Source: Acidobacteriota bacterium
GTDB taxonomy: Bacteria > Acidobacteriota > Terriglobia > Bryobacterales > Bryobacteraceae
Length of the DNA: 32,325 nt
Direction of reading: 5' to 3'
NCBI GenBank assembly: GCA_016178155.1
Contig: JACOTZ010000464.1
Span: forward strand, 1 to 32,325
Every line of letters starts with the position of its first letter. Within the stretch, counting starts at the first letter, position 1. Under the pieces are notes generated by a model. The model was not told the origin of the DNA, did no database searches, and was given only the letters and a program-made list of their open reading frames with translations. Below, in pieces: positions 1 through 9,788 of the stretch. The position numbers and the translations under genes are program-made.

Positions 1-195
1 ATCCAAAGAACAGAACTTTGCATTATAAAGCGATGCGGAGGCCCACCCACTCGGGGGAGGGGGGCGCATCAGCAAAACCGTGGCTGGACGCCGGATGGAG
101 CGCTTATTGCCGGTTGCCGCTCAATTTTTCACACCTTCTGAGGGAGCGGATGGATCTCAAGGAACAGCTTATCCTTTCGCGGCCCCTTAGTACGT

Positions 196-227
196 AAGCC
201 TCGCTGGCGGCGGCCGGCGGCTTTTTT
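196..227 (+). terminator. Rho-independent terminator of an upstream gene
   Basis: A stem-loop followed by six T residues. AAGCC (196-200) pairs with GGCTT (219-223), and GCTGGC (203-208) pairs with GCCGGC (213-218) with one G-U pair. There is a TC bulge and a GGCG loop, and the T-run ends at 227. It would end a plus-strand transcript entering from the left edge, just before the promoter of the next gene. The energy was not calculated. Confidence 0.6.
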
Positions 228-233
228 GTCCAG

Positions 234-239
234 TATCCT
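234..239 (+). promoter_or_regulatory. -10 box (TATCCT) close to the start codon
   Basis: TATCCT lies six bases before the ATG at 246, and no Shine-Dalgarno sequence is visible. Transcription would begin at or next to the start codon, suggesting a leaderless mRNA. No clear -35 box is seen. Confidence 0.35.
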
Positions 240-245
240 GTTCTC

Positions 246-1124
246 ATGCACCGCCGCACGTTTCTGTCCTCCGCCTTGGCCGCGCCTGCGATGGCTGGGG
301 CTGCGCCTCCTCCGCCGCACGATTACCATCTCCGCTATGCTCCCCGCGTCGGCCTCGCCCAAGGTCCCATCCCTCGCCAACTCGAGATTTACGCTGAATG
401 GGGCTTCCGCGCCTTCGAGTACAACGGGCTCCCGCGGCACTCATTCGAGGAGATCGCGTCCTTCCGCAAAAAGATGGACGAGCTCAAGATGGCCATGGGC
501 GTGTTCGTCGTCAACCGCGGCGGCTGGCGCCCGGTGGCGATGGCCGACAAGGGAGGGCACGGCCGGTTCCTCGAAGACGTGCGCAAGGCCGTCGAGATCC
601 ACAAGATCATCGGCAATGAATGCGCGACCGTCACGTCGGGCCTGCGCGTCGAGCACCTCACCTTCGCCCAGCAGACCCAGAGCGCCATCGATGTGCTCAA
701 GCGCGCCTCGGACATCGTGGAGAAGACCAGGCTCATGCTCGTTCTCGAGCCGCTCAACGAAAAGGTCGACCACGCCGGCTACTTCGTGGTGTATTCCGAG
801 CATGCGGCCGAAATCATCGGCGCCGTCAATCACCCGCAGGTGAAAATTCTCTTCGACATGTACCACCAGCAGATCTCGGAAGGGAACATCATCAACAACA
901 TCGCTCACTACTGGGACCTGATCGGCTACTTCCAGGTCGGCGATGTGCCCGGGCGCCGCGAGCCTTACACCGGTGAGATGAATTACCAGAACATCTTCAA
1001 GTCGATTCACGCCAAGGGCTACAAAGGCATCCTCGGCATGGAGCACGGCCTCTCGATTTCGGGCGAAGCCGGCCTGCGCAAGTGCTTCGAGGCCTACCGT
1101 AAGGCGGATCGCTGGGAATCATGA
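246..1124 (+). CDS. Hydroxypyruvate-isomerase-like TIM-barrel protein with a twin-arginine signal
   Basis: A 292-residue sugar-phosphate isomerase/epimerase-family TIM barrel (AP endonuclease 2-like fold). The N-terminus (HRRTFLSS, then a hydrophobic Ala-rich stretch) looks like a Tat signal, so the protein probably acts outside the cytoplasm. E168 (LVLEPLN), D204 (LFDMYH), Q230 (YFQVGDVPGRREP) and E266 (GMEHG) line up with the metal and catalytic residues known for hydroxypyruvate isomerase (Hyi). The segment GDVPGRREPYTGEMNY resembles the Hyi signature. Family members interconvert hydroxypyruvate and tartronate semialdehyde, but exported acidobacterial paralogs may act on other sugars, so I call the family rather than the substrate. 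It stands alone, facing the minus-strand TPR gene. Confidence 0.8.
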   Translation: MHRRTFLSSALAAPAMAGAAPPPPHDYHLRYAPRVGLAQGPIPRQLEIYAEWGFRAFEYNGLPRHSFEEIASFRKKMDELKMAMGVFVVNRGGWRPVAMADKGGHGRFLEDVRKAVEIHKIIGNECATVTSGLRVEHLTFAQQTQSAIDVLKRASDIVEKTRLMLVLEPLNEKVDHAGYFVVYSEHAAEIIGAVNHPQVKILFDMYHQQISEGNIINNIAHYWDLIGYFQVGDVPGRREPYTGEMNYQNIFKSIHAKGYKGILGMEHGLSISGEAGLRKCFEAYRKADRWES

Positions 1125-1263
1125 CCCCATGCGGCGCGTCTTCACCGGCGTCGCCGGCGTCCGGGCCTCCGCACCAGGAGCGACGTCGTAGAACGCCCGG
1201 GCTCATGGTCTCTATTGACCCGTTCCTGCGGCGCCGGTGACGCAGTCCTGTCGGCTGCGCGCC

Positions 1264-1689
1264 TCAGCCCTTGCCGGGATTCTCGAGTTTCTTCCTTACT
1301 TCGGCCGCCTGCTTACCCTGCGGCTCCAGTTCGAGGAATTTCCTGTATGCGTCACGCGCACCCTTGTCGTCGTGGAGCTTGACACGCGTTTCGGCGATCC
1401 GCAGCCAGGCCTCCGCCAGGCTCGGGTTCCACTTCGTCGCCTCTTCAAAGCGGCGCAGCGCGGCCTTGTAGCTGGTCTTCTTGTAGTAGAATTTGCCGAT
1501 CTTCAGTTCTTTCTCGGCTTGCAGCGGGTTAAAGGCGTACTCCTGGGGTTTGAGCGATTCGTCCTCTTCTGGCGGCTCCTGGACGGCGGGCCCCTCGCGG
1601 GGCTCCGCACGCTCCTCCCGCGGCTTCTCGCCAGCAAATAGAGCCGTTGAAAACAGGACACTTAGCGCGATGAGCGCGACCCGTGCCAC
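1264..1689 (-). CDS. Small exported tetratricopeptide-repeat protein
   Basis: A 141-residue protein with a GTG start at 1689-1687. Residues 1-19 form a signal peptide ending near LFAGEK. Next comes a Glu/Pro-rich linker (about 20-50). From about 58 there are two TPR helix pairs, with motifs such as GKFYYKKTSYKAALRRFEEA, then NPSLAEAWLRIAETRVKLHD and GARDAYRKFLELEP. TPRs mediate protein-protein contacts; the partner is unknown. TATAAT on the minus strand (1696-1701) lies six bases upstream of the GTG, suggesting a leaderless message. It is divergent from uvrC and convergent with the isomerase gene. Confidence 0.75.
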   Translation of the reverse strand: MARVALIALSVLFSTALFAGEKPREERAEPREGPAVQEPPEEDESLKPQEYAFNPLQAEKELKIGKFYYKKTSYKAALRRFEEATKWNPSLAEAWLRIAETRVKLHDDKGARDAYRKFLELEPQGKQAAEVRKKLENPGKG

Positions 1690-1695
1690 ACTAGG

Positions 1696-1701
1696 ATTAT
1701 A
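1696..1701 (-). promoter_or_regulatory. -10 box (TATAAT) for the TPR gene
   Basis: A perfect TATAAT on the minus strand, six bases before the GTG start codon at 1689. No convincing -35 box is seen at 16-18 bp. The spacing leaves no room for a ribosome-binding site, which supports a leaderless transcript. Confidence 0.5.
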
Positions 1702-1724
1702 CGCCCTTCAGAAACTGGCCGTCT

Positions 1725-1780
1725 GCTCAATGCGCGGCTCGGAAACGTCCAAGTTTGTGGATCGCTGGACCTCCGCTGGC
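1725..1780. repeat. Dispersed ~55-bp repeat, copy A
   Basis: This stretch closely matches the reverse complement of 18890-18947. Shared blocks include TGCGCGGCTCG and GGATCGCTGGACC, with a few substitutions and small gaps between. It lies in the gap between the TPR gene and uvrC. Neither copy sits in a convincing gene, so it is an intergenic repeat of unknown type. Confidence 0.55.
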
Positions 1781-1806
1781 GGCTGAAATCCGCCAGGCTG
1801 TAGACT
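1776..1806 (+). promoter_or_regulatory. uvrC upstream region: inverted repeat plus -10-like box
   Basis: CTGGCGG (1776-1782) and CCGCCAG (1790-1796) form a perfect 7-bp inverted repeat with a 7-base spacer. Four bases later comes TAGACT (1801-1806), a -10-like box nine bases before the uvrC ATG. The dyad occupies the spacer/-35 region, where a repressor could bind. No regulator is identified; a LexA site of known type is not recognised. Confidence 0.35.
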
Positions 1807-1815
1807 TCATATCTC

Positions 1816-3647
1816 ATGGATCTTCGCCAAAAGCTCTCACGCCTGCCGCACCTGCCCGGCGTGTACCTGTACAAGGACGCTGCCGGCAAAGTGATCTACG
1901 TCGGCAAGGCCAGGGACCTGCGCGCGCGCGTCCGCAGCTACTTCAACGACGACCGCCTCGCCGACGTCAAGACCGGCACCCTCATCGCCGAGGCCCGCGA
2001 CATCGACTTCATCCAGGTGGACAACAACAAGGAAGCCCTTGCCCTGGAGAACAACCTCATCAAGCAGTGGAAGCCGCGCTTCAACGTCCTGCTGCGCGAT
2101 GACAAGACGTACCCCTACCTCAAGCTCACGGCCGAGAAGTACCCGCGCGTGTACGTCACCCGCCGTCTCAGGAAAGACGGCTCCACCTACTACGGCCCCT
2201 ATTTTCCGGCCAACCTCGCGCACCGCCTGGTGCACTTCATCAACCGGCGCTTCCTGATCCCTTCATGCAAGTGCGATCTCACCCGCTACCACTCGCATCC
2301 TTGCCTGCAGTACCACATCCACCGCTGCCTCGGGCCGTGCGTCGAAGGGCTGACCACCGATGACGCATACGCCTCCGCCGTGCGCAACGTCCGGCTCTTC
2401 CTCGAAGGCCGCCACCGCGACCTCGCCGGCCAGCTCCGCGCGCGCATGCAGCAGGCCGCCGAGGACACGCGCTTCGAAGAGGCCGCCGCCCTCCGTAATC
2501 TGCTCGCCACGGTCGCGGAGATGGAAGAGAAGCAGAAGATGGCCGCCGCCGAATCCGACGACGTCGACATCTTTGCCTATTACGCCGAGCCGCCCCTGGT
2601 CGCCGTCAACCTCTTCCATCTGCGCCGCGGCCATATTGTCGACCGGCGCGAGTTCTTCTGGGAGGACCAGGTCGACTTCGACCCGCCTGAGTTCTTCTCC
2701 GCCCTGCTCAAGCAGGTTTATCTGAACCAGGATTACATTCCGCACTGCATCCACGTACCCACCGGCTTCGAAGACCTGGACGACCTGGAAGAGCTGCTTT
2801 CCGATAAGCGCGGCCGCAAAGTCGAGATCCATACGCCCCAGCGCGGCCAGAAGAAGGCGATGCTGGCGCTGGTGGAGACCAACGCCAAACACAGTTTCGA
2901 CTCCCGCTTCCGCGTGCTGAAACCGTCCTCGACGGCCATCCAGGAGGCCATGCAGGATGCGCTCAACCTGTCCGATCCGCCCCGCCGTATCGAGTGCTTC
3001 GACGTCTCGCATATCCAGGGAACCGACAAGGTCGCGAGCATGGTCGTCTGGGAAGACGGCCGCATGAAGAAGTCGGACTACCGCAAGTTCATCATCCGCG
3101 GCGTCGCCGGCAATGACGACTTCGCCTCCATGCGCGAGGTGATCACGCGCCGCTACTCGCGCCTGCAGGCCGAGTCGAAACCGCTTCCCAGCCTGGTCCT
3201 GGTCGATGGCGGCCTCGGACAGTTGCACGCGGCCGCGGCGGCGCTCGAGGAAATCGGCGTCATCAACCAGCCGCTCGCTTCCATTGCCAAGCGCGAGGAG
3301 ATCATCTACGTGCTCGGGCAGGAGGATGAACCGGTCGTGCTCGACCGCTTCTCACCGGTGCTGCACCTGGTCCAGTCGGTGCGCGACGAGGCGCACCGTT
3401 TCGCGGTGACGTTCCACCGCAGCCGCCGCGCCACTGTCCGCCTCACCTCCGAGCTGCACCGGATCCCCGGGGTCGGCGAGAAGACCACCGCCAAGCTCCT
3501 CCGCAGCTTCGGCAGCCTGGAACGCGTCCGCGCCGCCTCGGACCAGGAGCTGGCGGCGGTGGTCGGCCCGGCTGCCGTCCGCAAGCTCCGCGCGCACTTT
3601 GCCGCGCAAACCCAGCCGCCCGAACCCCCGCTTGTTACGCTCGAAGT

Positions 3648-3651
<4 letters not shown>
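1816..3651 (+). CDS. uvrC: UvrABC excinuclease subunit C
   Basis: A 611-residue UvrC, close to the usual ~610. It makes the dual incisions around DNA lesions in nucleotide excision repair after UvrA and UvrB load it. The N-terminal GIY-YIG nuclease is visible at residues 13-47 (LPGVYLYKDAAGKVIYVGKA). A UvrB-binding UVR motif follows at about 195-232 (QLRARMQQAAEDTRFEEAAA). The RNase H-like nuclease has DVSH (D396), the NDDFASM segment near 434 and LVDGG (D464). A helix-hairpin-helix pair lies at about 550-600 (RIPGVGEKTTAKLLRSFG). It heads a six-gene run: its stop overlaps the tldD start as ATGA. There is no good Shine-Dalgarno, and TAGACT sits nine bases upstream. Confidence 0.97.
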
Positions 3652-5077
<1,426 letters not shown>

Positions 5078-5081
<4 letters not shown>

Positions 5082-6430
5082 GCGCCCGCGGCCTCCAGGA
5101 CCTCGCCGCGCAGGTCGTCGAGCTCGCGCTCGCGGCGGGCGCGAATGATGCCGAGTGCACCGTCTCCGAGGGCGACGAGTTCTCGGTCAACGTACGCATG
5201 GGGGAAGTGGAAACTCTCACCGAGGCGGGAGCGCGCGGCGCGGGGGTGCGCGTGCTCGTCGGCCGCCACACCGGCTCTTCCTATACTTCCGATCTGACCG
5301 GCGACGGCCTACGCACCATGGTTCGCTCCGCCTTGGACCTGGCCAGGATTACAACCGAGGATCCCCACGCCGGACTGCCCGATCCCGACGAACTGGGCAA
5401 ACTCGATCTCGACCTCCAACTCTACTCGGACTCGGTCGCCCAACTCGAGCCGGAGTTCAAGATCGAGCAGGCGCGCCGGGCCGAGAAGGCCGCGCTCGAC
5501 TTCGACCCCCGCATCGCCAACTCCGAGGGCGCTTCCTTCAACACCGACATCGGCCAGCACGCCTTCGCCAACTCGCGCGGCTTCGTGGGCTCTTACCGCA
5601 CCAGCAGTTGCTCGATGGCCGCCGTTCCGGTCGCGAAAAACGGCGGTGCGATGGAGCGCGACTTCTGGTTCACGCTGGCGCGCCGCGCCGACCGGCTGGA
5701 ATCGCCCGAGGCTGTGGGCCGCCGCGCCGCCGAGCGCGCTCTGCGCCGCCTCGGCCCGCGCAAGATCGCCACCCAGCGCGTGCCCGTCGTCTTCGAGCCC
5801 CGCATCGCGCAGAGCCTTCTCGCCAACATCTTCGAGGCCGTCAGCGGGGACTCGATCTACCGCCACGAGTCGTTCCTGGCCGGCAAGCTTGGCGAGAAGA
5901 TCGCATCTGAAGCGCTCACGGTTGTCGATGACGGCACCATTCCCGGCCTCTTCGGCTCGTCCCCGTTCGACGACGAGGGCGTGCCCGTGCGCCGCACGGT
6001 CGTGATCGAGCGGGGCGTGCTCAAGAGCTATCTGCTGAACACCTACACGGCCCGCAAGCTCGGCATGAACACCACCGGCAACGCCTCCCGCGGACTTACC
6101 GGCAATGCCGGCATCGGCCACAATAACCTGTTCCTCGAGCCGGGCCGGGGAGCCCCGGAGCAGATCATCGCCTCGGTCAAGAGCGGCTTTTACGTGACCG
6201 AGCTGATGGGATTCGGTGTTAATATCGTCACGGGTGACTACTCCCGCGGGGCGGTCGGATTGTGGATCGAGAACGGAGAGCTGGCCTATCCCGTATCCGA
6301 AGTGACGATCGCGAGCACGCTGCCGGCGATGCTCGCGGGCCTGGAGAAGGTCGGTTCGGATCTGGAGTTCCGCGGGTCGGTGGCAGCCCCGACCATATTG
6401 ATTGCGGAGATGACTGTCAGTGGCCAATGA
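5078..6430 (+). CDS. pmbA: TldE/PmbA metalloprotease partner subunit
   Basis: A 450-residue PmbA/TldE, the usual family length. It is the partner of TldD and lacks the HExxxH motif, as expected for this subunit, which completes the substrate chamber. The start at 5078 gives ATGA overlap with tldD and a ribosome-binding site (GGGAGG, six bases upstream). Reading further upstream would only translate tldD in another frame. Family segments are clear: NVRMGEVETLTEAGARGAGVRV near the N-terminus, VSGDSIYRHESFLAGKLGEK in the middle, and GFGVNIVTGDYSRGAVGLWI near the C-terminus. Adjacent tldD and pmbA genes support assembly of one complex. Confidence 0.95.
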
Positions 6431-7031
6431 GCCGGATCAGGACCGGTCCAACCTGGTTATTCCGATCGCGGTCATTGCCGCGCTGCTCGGCTTGGCCGCG
6501 GGCGCGTGGTGGTTCTTCGGGCGCAACCAGACGCAGCCCGCGCCGCCGCCCCTGACGCCGGAAGCTAGGACGTACGTCCGCAACCTGAAGCTCAGCGGCG
6601 TCGACATGAAGGCGAAGCTGAACTTCGCCGGCGCCGCGCTGGTCGAGATTACCGGCAAGATCAGCAATGGGGGCGGGCGCCCGCTCGAGCGCGTCGAGCT
6701 CAACTGCGTCTTCTACGATACTGCTGGTATGGTCGTTCTGCGCGAGCGGGTGCCGATCGTACGCACGCTGCTCAAGCCTGGCGACACGCGCGATTTCCGG
6801 CTGCCCTTCGAGGGCATCCCGCAGAGCTGGAACCAGGCCATGCCGCAACTGGTGATCGCGCATATCAAGTTCGCCGGCGGCAGTCAGACGCGAGGCAGCC
6901 GGCGCGGACCTTCGGCGAGCCGCGTCACATCAATGGTGAGAAACGCGGGCCGGCCCGCAATGTCCAGCACGGTCCCGTGGCGGCGAGGACGAGCTTTCGT
7001 CAAAAGGGAGTCCGCCCCTGCAGCCGCATGA
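6420..7031 (+). CDS. Membrane-anchored protein with FxLYD/DUF2393-like domain
   Basis: A 203-residue protein with a GTG start overlapping the pmbA end by 11 bases. A GGAG lies ten bases upstream. Residues 12-34 form one hydrophobic helix (LVIPIAVIAALLGLAAGAWW), an uncleaved anchor or signal. Residues about 50-150 resemble FxLYD/DUF2393 beta-sandwich domains: VEITGKISNGGGRPLERVEL, a VFYDTAGMVV segment, then LLKPGDTRDFRLPFEGIP and a WNQAMPQL segment. The domain would lie outside the membrane; its role is unknown. The last ~48 residues (from GGSQTRGSRRG) are Arg/Ser/Ala-rich, unlike the rest, and may result from a frameshift or lost stop. Its stop overlaps the next start as ATGA. Confidence 0.7.
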   Translation: MANEPDQDRSNLVIPIAVIAALLGLAAGAWWFFGRNQTQPAPPPLTPEARTYVRNLKLSGVDMKAKLNFAGAALVEITGKISNGGGRPLERVELNCVFYDTAGMVVLRERVPIVRTLLKPGDTRDFRLPFEGIPQSWNQAMPQLVIAHIKFAGGSQTRGSRRGPSASRVTSMVRNAGRPAMSSTVPWRRGRAFVKRESAPAAA

Positions 7032-8314
7032 CACGCGACCTGATGCGGCTCGCTGTTCTGCTGCCCGCGAGCGTTGCGGCCGAGACGCTGCACTTCTCCA
7101 CCTCGCAGCCTGCCGAAGTGGTTGCCGAGCTGCGGATGAGGTCGCCCGGCGCCGATTGGGCGGTGCGCGGGCGCGAAGCCGCGGTCGCGCGGGTGCAGGT
7201 CGACGGCAGGGCGGAGCAGCACGTGGTGCTCTTCGCCGGCCCGGCGCAGTACACCTATCGCGTGTTCCTCGGCCCGGTCAGCCCTGGCGAGCATGAGCTG
7301 ACGGTCGAGCGCGACGACGGGCAATCGGCCCGCGATACCGGGCTCGTGGTGCACGGCGTGAAGTTCCTCGAGTTCGCGGCGGGCGCCCCGCATCAAGCCG
7401 CGCTGGCTCACTCGCCGGTGCTGCTCGCGCGCGCCAATACCATCGGCAGGTTTTCCGACGTGCCGCTGCTCGTCTACTGCGAGCGGCTGAACGACGAAGG
7501 ACGCCACGTGCTGCAGTACACCGTCATCTTCTCGAACGAGGATGGTGGCACTTCGACGCGGGCGCTGATGGCCCGCTGGGGGCGCACGACCGACATCGAA
7601 TACGTCTACCGCTCCTACCTTGACAGCTCGGGCAAGGTGGAAAAGGCGACGGTACAGGGCCGCGGCCACAAGGAACTGCCGTTTGAGGGCGAATACCTGG
7701 GCGCGCATCCGGTGCTGATGCCGGTGACCGACAACAACATGGTGGAGGGCAATGGCCGTTCATCGATGCGTTATCAGCCCGCGCCGCTCGAGATCGATCT
7801 CGCGGACGCCGCGCGCGAGAAGGTCATGGACGAGGCGCCGGTGCTCTACGAGGTAATGGCCAAGGAGCTGGCGCGGGAAGGCAAAATCCGGGCCTGGGAC
7901 ATCGCGGCAGGGGAGAGTATCTCGGACCCGCGCAACTACCTGTACCTTGAGTACAACCTGCGCAACGTCAACGCGGCCGCGGCGGTCGAGGTGCGGCTGA
8001 AGGGCGGCCATAAGGCGTACAGCTCGACGCTGGGCCGCCTCGATTACGCGATCTCGCGCGACGGCTGGGTGCGAACCGCCGTCGAACTGCCGCCCGGTAC
8101 GTCGGCCGGCCAGCTTGCCGAGATCGGATTTCAGTGCCTGGTGGCGCCTCCCGGCCGGGACGAACCGCCGGCGCACTCGGGGAGATGCGGCCTGAACGGC
8201 GTGCGCAGGATGTTCTTCCTCGGGAAGGACTATCGGCCAGGACCGAACCTGTGGAGCGCGCCCGTCAAGATCGAGGTGCGCAGCGGCGAGACCGCGGTGT
8301 TCCCGTCATGGTGA
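7028..8314 (+). CDS. Secreted protein of unknown function in the uvrC-tldD-pmbA run
   Basis: A 428-residue protein. I start it at the ATG at 7028, which overlaps the previous stop as ATGA and gives a short signal peptide (LMRLAVLLPASVAAETLHF, cleavage after about residue 17). An upstream in-frame start at 6977 would only add an Arg-rich shadow of the previous gene. The mature protein looks beta-rich: TYRVFLGPVSPGEHELTVER near residue 80, LLVYCERLNDEGRHVLQYTV near 150, MPVTDNNMVEG near 235. The C-terminal half (from about 300) has YLYLEYNLRNVN and a GGHKAYSSTLGRLDYAIS segment. I recognise no family or catalytic motif. Its end overlaps the next gene by seven bases. Confidence 0.7.
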   Translation: MTRDLMRLAVLLPASVAAETLHFSTSQPAEVVAELRMRSPGADWAVRGREAAVARVQVDGRAEQHVVLFAGPAQYTYRVFLGPVSPGEHELTVERDDGQSARDTGLVVHGVKFLEFAAGAPHQAALAHSPVLLARANTIGRFSDVPLLVYCERLNDEGRHVLQYTVIFSNEDGGTSTRALMARWGRTTDIEYVYRSYLDSSGKVEKATVQGRGHKELPFEGEYLGAHPVLMPVTDNNMVEGNGRSSMRYQPAPLEIDLADAAREKVMDEAPVLYEVMAKELAREGKIRAWDIAAGESISDPRNYLYLEYNLRNVNAAAAVEVRLKGGHKAYSSTLGRLDYAISRDGWVRTAVELPPGTSAGQLAEIGFQCLVAPPGRDEPPAHSGRCGLNGVRRMFFLGKDYRPGPNLWSAPVKIEVRSGETAVFPSW

Positions 8315-8586
8315 GCCCGCACCTGGCGGCCTTTGCGGAAGCCTTGCGCCGGGACGGCCGGGTCGCCTTCGCCGTCAAGGTGACCCCCAAGGCAGCGAAG
8401 AACGAGGTCGCGGGCGTGCTGCCCGGCGGCGCCGTGAAGCTCAAGGTCGCCGCCGTCCCGGAGAAGGGCAAAGCGAACGCGGCCATCTGTGAGTTCCTGG
8501 GCCGGCAGTTCGGTGTGCCGAAGTCGAAAGTCGAGATCACCCGGGGGCATGCATCGCCGTTGAAGCAGGTGCTGATCTCGATTTGA
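8308..8586 (+). CDS. DUF167 / YggU-family protein
   Basis: A 92-residue protein of the YggU/DUF167 family, small alpha/beta proteins of unknown biochemical role. Diagnostic segments are VKVTPKAAKNEVAG, LKVAAVPEKGKANAAICEFL and VPKSKVEITRGHASPLKQV. The ATG at 8308 overlaps the preceding stop (ATGGTGA); an earlier in-frame start would translate a shadow of that gene. It is the last gene of the six-gene run, and its last 50 bases overlap the convergent minus-strand gene ending at 8537. Confidence 0.88.
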   Translation: MVSPHLAAFAEALRRDGRVAFAVKVTPKAAKNEVAGVLPGGAVKLKVAAVPEKGKANAAICEFLGRQFGVPKSKVEITRGHASPLKQVLISI

Positions 8587-9127
8587 CCGCCGTGTTGTAG
8601 TCCTGCGCGAGCTGCTTCGCCACCTTTTCAGCCACATCGGCGGCGGCCCCGCGAAACTTGCCGCCCGTGCTCTCCTGCGTGGTGGACCAGATCACGTCGC
8701 CGTTCTTCGCGACCAGCCGGACCGAAGCGATGGCCTCGTGCTTGCGCTCGGCGACGCGGCTGCTTTCCGATTCTCCGATCCCGGCGCTTATCCCGCGGCT
8801 GCTGCGCGACGAGCTGCCGACGGAAGCGCGCGCGCTGACGCTCTCGCCCGACGAGTAGGTGTCGGTGAAAATGAGGTCCTCGCCCGATCCGCGGAGCACG
8901 GCATCGGCGCGCTCTAGATTCTCGGTGATGATGAATACCCTGGTCGCCTGCAGCGCGCTCATGATCATGTCCCGGATCTGTGCGGCGGTCTCGCCGCCGT
9001 TCAGCCGGTCTACATAGATCCGGCGGACCGCCGGCAGAGCTTCATCCCCGGAGGGCTCGCGCGCCGGCGGAGTCTCGGCCGCGCCCGCGAACGCCAGGAC
9101 CGCAAACGAGCAAGCGAGGGACTTCAT
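8537..9127 (-). CDS. Exported Ser-rich protein, CsgG/curli-assembly-like fold suspected
   Basis: A 196-residue protein with a signal peptide (KSLACSFAVLAFAGAAE) starting at 9127, preceded by GAAAGG/GGGAAAGGG on the minus strand. After a short linker come YVDRLNGGETAAQIRDMI, an ADAVLRGSGEDLIF segment, a Ser-rich loop (GSSSRSSRGISAGIGESESS) and then HEAIASVRLVAKNGDVIWST followed by VAEKVAKQLAQDY. The order of a small-molecule/nucleotide-like alpha/beta unit, 'ADAVLRG', 'ASVRLV...GDVIW' and a final amphipathic helix recalls CsgG-type exported proteins, but this is a loose resemblance. Its ATG overlaps the upstream gene's stop (ATGA), so the two are co-translated. Confidence 0.6.
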   Translation of the reverse strand: MKSLACSFAVLAFAGAAETPPAREPSGDEALPAVRRIYVDRLNGGETAAQIRDMIMSALQATRVFIITENLERADAVLRGSGEDLIFTDTYSSGESVSARASVGSSSRSSRGISAGIGESESSRVAERKHEAIASVRLVAKNGDVIWSTTQESTGGKFRGAAADVAEKVAKQLAQDYNTAVKSRSAPASTAMHAPG

Positions 9128-9621
9128 CCCTTTCCCGCCTTTCGTGCTTCCCCGTCCTGATACTGGACCTTGAGGCCGGTGCGGGCCTCGAGCCCGACCA
9201 GCACGGGCCGGATGTGCTTCTTGTCCACCCGGAAGACCATCGCCTGGCGGTGTCCCTCCGCATCCGTATAGCCGATCGTGAGATAGTGCCGGCGCGACTT
9301 GCTCAACAGGAACATGGGCGAGATCAGCACCGCGATGGCGTAGCGTCGGCTGACCTTCTGCCCGTATTCGAGCATGTGGATGCGCTCGTACGGGACTTCC
9401 AGGCGCGCTTTGCCGGCCGTGAATTCGAACACGTCCGGGCGCGTCACGCGGATGCTTCCGGAGCGGTTCGCGGGCACCGAGCCGATCGTGCCGCCGGCGT
9501 ATTCGGCTTTTGCGGAGGGTTCCGCCCCGCTGCCACTGGTCAATGCATACATGAGCAGGCACGCGCCAGCCAACCACTGGTTGGCCAGCAGGGGCACCCG
9601 GCCGGGGACGGAGTGTGACAT
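9124..9621 (-). CDS. Exported or membrane protein of unknown function
   Basis: A 165-residue protein taken from the ATG at 9621. A further 33 residues are open upstream, with a possible start at residue 14 of the longer frame. Residues about 12-32 (ANQWLAGACLLMYALTSGSG) form a signal peptide or anchor. The rest looks like one beta-rich domain (SGSIRVTRPDVFEFTAGKAR, LEVPYERIHMLEYGQKVSR) with a hydrophobic hairpin (YAIAVLISPMFLLSKSRRHY), then VFRVDKKHIRPVLVGLEART. No family was recognised. It is first of a two-gene minus-strand unit with the Ser-rich protein and divergent from the oxidoreductase fusion. Confidence 0.6.
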   Translation of the reverse strand: MSHSVPGRVPLLANQWLAGACLLMYALTSGSGAEPSAKAEYAGGTIGSVPANRSGSIRVTRPDVFEFTAGKARLEVPYERIHMLEYGQKVSRRYAIAVLISPMFLLSKSRRHYLTIGYTDAEGHRQAMVFRVDKKHIRPVLVGLEARTGLKVQYQDGEARKAGKG

Positions 9622-9687
9622 TGGTATGGCGCGCCGAGGACGCTCATCTAGATAGTTCGCACGCGGGCAAGTTCCTCTCATGAATTT

Positions 9688-9717
9688 TCGGGGCGGACGC
9701 CCCGAGACCGGTAGAAT
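9688..9717. promoter_or_regulatory. Divergent intergenic dyad and -10-like box
   Basis: TCGGGGC-GGAC-GCCCCGA (9688-9705) is a perfect 7-bp inverted repeat. TAGAAT (9712-9717), in the same context as other -10 boxes in this window (GGTAGAATC), follows on the plus strand. It lies between the divergent genes starting at 9621 and 9789. It could be an operator or the start of a leader hairpin; no T-run follows, so a terminator is unlikely. Confidence 0.35.
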
Positions 9718-9788
9718 CAAGTTATAGATCCGATTTGCCAGTACGGTACTCCTCCGCCGCTCGTAACATTCCGCATGGACACAGCGAA

